Source of the DNA: an uncultured Erysipelotrichaceae bacterium
GTDB lineage: Bacteria; Bacillota_I; Bacilli_A; RFN20; CAG-826
DNA length: 9,617 nt
Direction of reading: 5' to 3'
Assembly (NCBI GenBank): GCA_900321535.1
Contig: ONWJ01000079.1
Span: 1-9,617 of the forward strand
How positions within the stretch are numbered: position 1 is the first letter of the stretch; the number at the start of each line of letters is the position of its first letter. Below the pieces are notes generated by a model. It did no database searches, was not told the DNA's origin, and saw only the letters and a list, made by a program, of their open reading frames with translations. Shown here in pieces: positions 7,308 to 9,617 of the stretch. The position numbers and the translations under genes were made by a program.

Positions 7308-7994
7308 TCACTTACCTCCTAATAACGGATCTTTGATTCCGTTTGCTTCGAACGCTTTGAGTCGATCCAAGCAAGTCGGGCAATGAAGACAAGGTTCATC
7401 GCCATCTTCATAGCAGCTCCACGTCAATTCAAAAGGAACGTTAAGAGCGATGCCTTGGCGGACAACCTCCGCTTTATTGCAAGCAACAAAAGGCGCTTCT
7501 AAACGAACGAGATGCCCGCTTCCTTCTTCAATGGCTTTGGAGATGCCTTCGTGGAAAGCGACGGAAGTATCTGGATAAGCGGAATCGGAGCCTTCATCGG
7601 CGTGGATGCCATAATAGATGATGTCGCAGTGTTGCTGTAATGCGATGGTGCAAGCAACCGAAAGGAATAAACCGTTTCTAAATGGCACATAGGTTGAAAT
7701 TGGGGCTTTCGATTTTTTGTGGAGGTTCGCGTATTCGTCTTTGGGGATCTCGCGATCGCTAGAAGAGAGCAAAGAGCACCCTTTATCATAAAAAAGTGGT
7801 GCTAGGTCAAGTTCTCTGCGCGGGACACCATAATGGATGGCGAGCTTCTTAGCGAATTCGAGTTCTTTCTCGTGACGTTGACCATAGAAGATGGATAAGG
7901 CTTCGACGTTCTCCTTGCCGTGGCGGGATATCGCTAGAGCAAGCGTGACCGCGGAGTCCAAACCACCCGATAATAGTACTAGGGCTTTTTCCAT
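7308..7994 (-). CDS. queC: QueC, 7-cyano-7-deazaguanine (preQ0) synthase
   Basis: QueC uses ATP and ammonia to convert 7-carboxy-7-deazaguanine to preQ0. The 228-residue protein has the PP-loop S9-G-G-L-D-S14 at its N-terminus, which holds ATP pyrophosphate, and YVPFRNG (102-108), a conserved active-site block. A C-terminal zinc site is made by C194, C202, C205 and C208 (CYEDGDEPCLHCPTC). Length is close to the roughly 220-residue family. The ATG at 7994 has AAAGGA at 8 bases. The stop is TGA, showing TGA is not reassigned here. It is the first gene of the queC-transporter-queF operon. The queD and queE enzymes that make its substrate are not adjacent, so they may be elsewhere or missing. Confidence 0.97.
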   Translation of the reverse strand: MEKALVLLSGGLDSAVTLALAISRHGKENVEALSIFYGQRHEKELEFAKKLAIHYGVPRRELDLAPLFYDKGCSLLSSSDREIPKDEYANLHKKSKAPISTYVPFRNGLFLSVACTIALQQHCDIIYYGIHADEGSDSAYPDTSVAFHEGISKAIEEGSGHLVRLEAPFVACNKAEVVRQGIALNVPFELTWSCYEDGDEPCLHCPTCLDRLKAFEANGIKDPLLGGK

Positions 7995-8009
7995 AGGATC
8001 TTTCCTTTC

Positions 8010-8040
8010 AATAAAAATAGCCGCTAGAAACTAAGCGGCT
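8010..8040 (-). terminator. Rho-independent terminator hairpin in the queC leader
   Basis: On the minus strand, bases 8040-8034 (AGCCGCT) pair with 8025-8019 (AGCGGCT), a 7-bp GC-rich stem with an 8-base loop followed by ATTTTTATT. It stands only 24 bases before the queC ATG and upstream of its ribosome binding site. It must therefore either end a preceding transcript or act as an attenuator that controls the que operon. Confidence 0.7.
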
Positions 8041-8098
8041 GAAAAGATCCGATAAGTTCCTAGTTTTGTTTAAGGACAGGATGGATTTCGAACTGTCC
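8019..8098 (-). promoter_or_regulatory. Possible attenuator (preQ1-riboswitch-like) in the queC leader
   Basis: On the minus strand, a hairpin GGACAG/CTGTCC (8098-8093 with 8079-8074, 13-base loop) is followed by the A-rich tail TTAAACAAAACTAGG. Tails of this kind follow the single stem of class I preQ1 riboswitches. The segment CTAGGAACT (8063-8055) can pair with AGTTTCTAG (8032-8024), 9 bp including one G-U, which would break the terminator at 8019-8040. The layout of small hairpin, A-rich tail, antiterminator, terminator and que gene is right for preQ1 control. Against it, the hairpin loop (TTCGAAATCCATC) lacks the UAG/CAG element that pairs with the tail's CUA in known members. The same bases also lie in an open frame. 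Treat as a hypothesis. Confidence 0.27.
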
Positions 8099-8191
8099 GC
8101 CTTTTTTCAAGGCGACATACTTTACCACGAACGATGCTTCTTGAATACAAGAAACGTGTTGGCATGCCAGTTTAATCGCGTTGCCGATCAT
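8060..8191 (-). CDS. Small open frame of 43 codons upstream of queC, unrecognised
   Basis: ATG 8191 to TAG 8060 on the minus strand would encode MIGNAIKLACQHVSCIQEAS, followed by a more basic, beta-prone half ending FEIHPVLKQN. I do not recognise a family. Its base composition is richer in GC than the AT-rich DNA just upstream and looks like the coding DNA of neighbours. However, no Shine-Dalgarno precedes the ATG. The frame stays open upstream to a stop near 8240 without another ATG, GTG or TTG. It could be a real small protein, the 3' remnant of a lost gene, or a chance frame over a regulatory leader. The terminator at 8019-8040 lies 20 bases past its stop. Confidence 0.3.
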   Translation of the reverse strand: MIGNAIKLACQHVSCIQEASFVVKYVALKKGGQFEIHPVLKQN

Positions 8192-8326
8192 GCGGAATTT
8201 GCGTGACGAAAAATGTATTGTTTTGGTAACAAAAATAGTTCAAGCAAAACACATTACGAGACTAACCGAAAAACCAAATTTTGCGCTAATTTCTCATTCA
8301 AAAAAGCATGGTATCTTACCCTTCTA

Positions 8327-8335
8327 ATTATACCA
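8327..8335 (-). promoter_or_regulatory. Extended -10 promoter candidate for the que operon
   Basis: On the minus strand, TGG-TATAAT (8335-8327) is a perfect -10 with the TGN extension. The -35 region is poor, as is common for extended -10 promoters. A start near 8320 would give queC a leader of about 325 bases containing the open frame and the terminator hairpin. It lies within the inverted repeat whose arms are 8308-8314 and 8330-8336, which could serve as an operator. Confidence 0.45.
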
Positions 8336-8364
8336 TCCAAGGAGAAACCTTATATATTTCATAG

Positions 8365-8383
8365 TAAAGGACTTTGTCCTTTA
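8365..8383. repeat. Short perfect inverted repeat (8-bp stem, 3-base loop)
   Basis: TAAAGGAC (8365-8372) pairs with GTCCTTTA (8376-8383) around TTT. No T-run follows on either strand, so it is not an ordinary terminator. It is followed by the palindrome TAACATGTTA (8386-8395) and then by the direct repeats, so it may belong to a regulatory cluster. Function unknown. Confidence 0.5.
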
Positions 8384-8405
8384 AGTAACATGTTAACTAG
8401 TTTAT

Positions 8406-8519
8406 TTGCACGGATTGGATATAAAAAAAAGGAGAAAAATTGCACGGACTGGATATAAATCTTGCATAAAAATTGCACGGACTGGATAATATTTTCGGAT
8501 AAAAATTGCACGGACTGGA
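8406..8519 (+). repeat. Four direct repeats of TTGCACGGACTGGA at 33-34-bp spacing
   Basis: Copies start at 8406 (one mismatch, GGATTGGA), 8440, 8473 and 8506; the last three are identical over 14 bases. Spacing is 34, 33 and 33 bp. For the last three copies the conserved part extends leftward through an A-run, and for copies 1-3 rightward through TA, so in copies 2 and 3 the similarity spans about 21 bases with a variable remainder of about 12. Copy 4 runs into GGAGG (8517-8521), the ribosome binding site of the ATPase gene at 8528. The repeat unit is too short and the spacers too similar for CRISPR. The array could be operator sites on nearly one DNA face, or a slippage expansion of the gene's leader. 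Confidence 0.85.
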
Positions 8520-8527
8520 GGTTTGCC

Positions 8528-9617
8528 ATGGAACGATTAGCGTTAAATCACCTCATAGAATGGGATAAAAAGCCAAGAAGAAAACCACTAATGATTTATG
8601 GTGCGAGGCAGGTCGGGAAGACTTATTTGATCCGAGACCTTTTCGCGAAGAGGTTTTATTCTAAAAAGCATATTTACATCAATTTCAAGTTCGACGATGA
8701 CATTCGTGATTTCGTCAACGGCGAAGGCGTTTATAAGACACCGACGAGCAACGCCGAAAAAATCATGGAGCACATCTCTCTTCGAGTAGGGCGGGTGGTT
8801 GATAATGAAACGCTGCTTATCTTTGATGAGATTCAAGAAGCGTTGCCGGCGATTACTTCATTGAAGGATTTTAAAGAGAATCACCCCGATGTTCGCGTCA
8901 TCGCTTCTGGCTCTTTGGTCCGCGTAAAAATACGCAGGGCCAGCAAAAAGAAGGAGAAGTTCTTTTATCCCGTTGGGGCGCTTGAGGAACTAACGTTGAT
9001 GCCGATGAACTTCGAAGAGTTCTTGATGAACGCCAACCCCGTTCTTCATCGCCGCATCGTCGATGCCTATTTAAAGAAAGAGCCATTAGATGATTCGGCT
9101 CATAACTTAGCGATGGAATATCTTCAGAACTATCTTCTCGTCGGCTCGTTGCCAGAGAGCATCGCCATTTATCTAGATAGCAAGTCGCATATCGAAGCCA
9201 GAAAAAACCTGATGACGGTATATCAAGACTATTTGAATGACATCGATCTATATGGCATTCCAACGGAAACGGCGTTGAAGACCAGAAAGCTTTTCAGCAA
9301 TCTCTATCTTGAGATTAATCGTCCTCAAGCCGATTTCCGGCCATCGTTATTCGATCCAAACAAGAAAGTAAGAGATTACATCACCCCAATCCAATTATTG
9401 GAACTCGCCGGCGTTATCCATCTCTGCAAGAAAACGAAAGAACGCGTGACCTTGCCTCTACGGGAAGACGAGGGGAGCAATTACCGCATCTATTGCATCG
9501 ATACCGGGTTCCTCGCCTATCAAAGTGGGATCAATATGGCCGATTTCCAAAATGCCATCAACGTGAATATGGGCGTCTTCTTTGAGAACTACATAGCCGA
9601 CGAACTCTCTTTCCGCT
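8528..9617 (+). CDS. AAA-family ATPase with DUF4143-like C-terminal region (3' end outside window)
   Basis: The frame is open from ATG 8528 to the right edge, 363 codons, with no stop reached. The N-terminal part is a P-loop ATPase: Walker A G25-A-R-Q-V-G-K31-T32; Walker B LLIFDEIQ with D100 and E101; and the sensor-like strand VRVIASGSL at 122-130. Next comes the family's FYPVGALEELTLMPMNFEEFL segment. The region from about 195 onward (YLQNYLLVGSLPESIAIYL, LLELAGVIHLCKK, YRIYCIDTGFLAYQ, GVFFENYIADEL) matches the DUF4143 domain. Members are usually about 400-450 residues, so probably the last 50-80 are missing. Family function is not established; some genomes carry many copies and mobile or defence-related roles have been suggested. 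GGAGG 6 bases before the ATG fixes the start. The direct-repeat array lies immediately upstream. Confidence 0.93.
   Translation, partial: MERLALNHLIEWDKKPRRKPLMIYGARQVGKTYLIRDLFAKRFYSKKHIYINFKFDDDIRDFVNGEGVYKTPTSNAEKIMEHISLRVGRVVDNETLLIFDEIQEALPAITSLKDFKENHPDVRVIASGSLVRVKIRRASKKKEKFFYPVGALEELTLMPMNFEEFLMNANPVLHRRIVDAYLKKEPLDDSAHNLAMEYLQNYLLVGSLPESIAIYLDSKSHIEARKNLMTVYQDYLNDIDLYGIPTETALKTRKLFSNLYLEINRPQADFRPSLFDPNKKVRDYITPIQLLELAGVIHLCKKTKERVTLPLREDEGSNYRIYCIDTGFLAYQSGINMADFQNAINVNMGVFFENYIADELSFR

Larger units (their letters stand above)
8192..8527. other. AT-rich intergenic region between divergent queC leader and ATPase gene
   Basis: These 336 bases hold no convincing gene. They are clearly richer in A and T than the flanking coding DNA. 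Contents from left to right: the upstream leader of the que operon, an extended -10 promoter on the minus strand near 8330, an inverted repeat at 8308-8336 (ATGGTAT/ATACCAT arms), a strong short hairpin at 8365-8383, a TAACATGTTA palindrome at 8386-8395, and the direct-repeat array 8406-8519. An 81-codon open frame on the plus strand (8213-8458) looks non-coding. Confidence 0.6.

Noticed and set aside
8213..8458. 81-codon plus-strand open frame in the AT-rich region
   Set aside because: Composition is AT-rich and lysine/asparagine/serine-heavy without domain features, there is no ribosome binding site at its ATG, and it runs through the inverted repeats and into the direct-repeat array.
8454..8490. 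Individual repeats as complete sigma-A promoters
   Set aside because: TTGCAC could serve as a -35, but the matching -10 candidates fall at 19 bases or are weak. TTGCAT (8462-8467) with GATAAT (8485-8490) at 17 bases is the best pair, yet its -35 is poor, so I did not annotate it.
8406..8519. CRISPR array
   Set aside because: Repeats are only 14 bases (about 21 with A/T flanks), the intervening bases are about 19 long and similar to each other, and no cas genes are nearby.
8898..9263. 121-codon minus-strand open frame inside the ATPase gene
   Set aside because: It is rich in serine, arginine and cysteine with no motif, and is antisense to a clear P-loop ATPase frame.

Overview
The window looks like a chromosomal segment of a low-GC Gram-positive bacterium. 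Base composition is moderate (mid-40s percent GC by eye), Shine-Dalgarno sequences are strong GGAGG/AAGGAG types, sigma-A-like promoters are visible, and convergent genes share Rho-independent terminators. The protein set (PepF/M3 oligoendopeptidase, Taq-type M32 carboxypeptidase, SmtB/CzrA-like repressor with a CadA-type pump, stand-alone NifU C-terminal domain protein, DUF4143-type ATPase) fits Bacillota, perhaps an Erysipelotrichia- or Mollicutes-related lineage. That placement is inference. TGA is used as a stop (queC), so nothing suggests the Mycoplasma code.

Layout. 1-340: a bidirectional terminator, then a small Fe-S scaffold protein gene on the minus strand. 340-495: a divergent promoter region. 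496-2202 (+): M3 oligoendopeptidase. It converges through a shared terminator on 2253-3725 (-), an M32 carboxypeptidase. 3726-3853: a divergent control region with two palindromes of the ArsR/SmtB type. 3854-6044 (+): a two-gene metal-resistance operon, a zinc-sensing ArsR-family repressor whose end overlaps a P1B-2 ATPase exporter. 6064-6091: shared terminator. 7994-6095 (-): a tightly packed queuosine-precursor operon in the order queC, YhhQ-family transporter, queF. 8000-8330: its long leader, with a terminator hairpin, a possible antiterminator and a 43-codon open frame. 8330-8527: AT-rich DNA with inverted repeats and four regularly spaced direct repeats. 8528 to the right edge (+): an AAA ATPase with a DUF4143-like C-terminal region, cut off by the window end.

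How the genes work together. The repressor carries an intact alpha-5 zinc site (D81-x-H83, H94-x-x-E97), and the pump carries the CPC, lysine and aspartate membrane residues of Zn/Cd/Pb exporters, so they form a zinc/cadmium-responsive efflux unit. QueC makes preQ0, QueF reduces it to preQ1, and the transporter probably imports a deazapurine; queD and queE are not in the window. The two metallopeptidases are each monocistronic and probably degrade peptides in the cytosol.

Most of the window is ordinary. The least explained parts are the queC leader and the 33-bp-periodic repeat array directly in front of the ATPase gene. The last repeat merges into that gene's ribosome binding site. Neither can be settled from sequence inspection alone.
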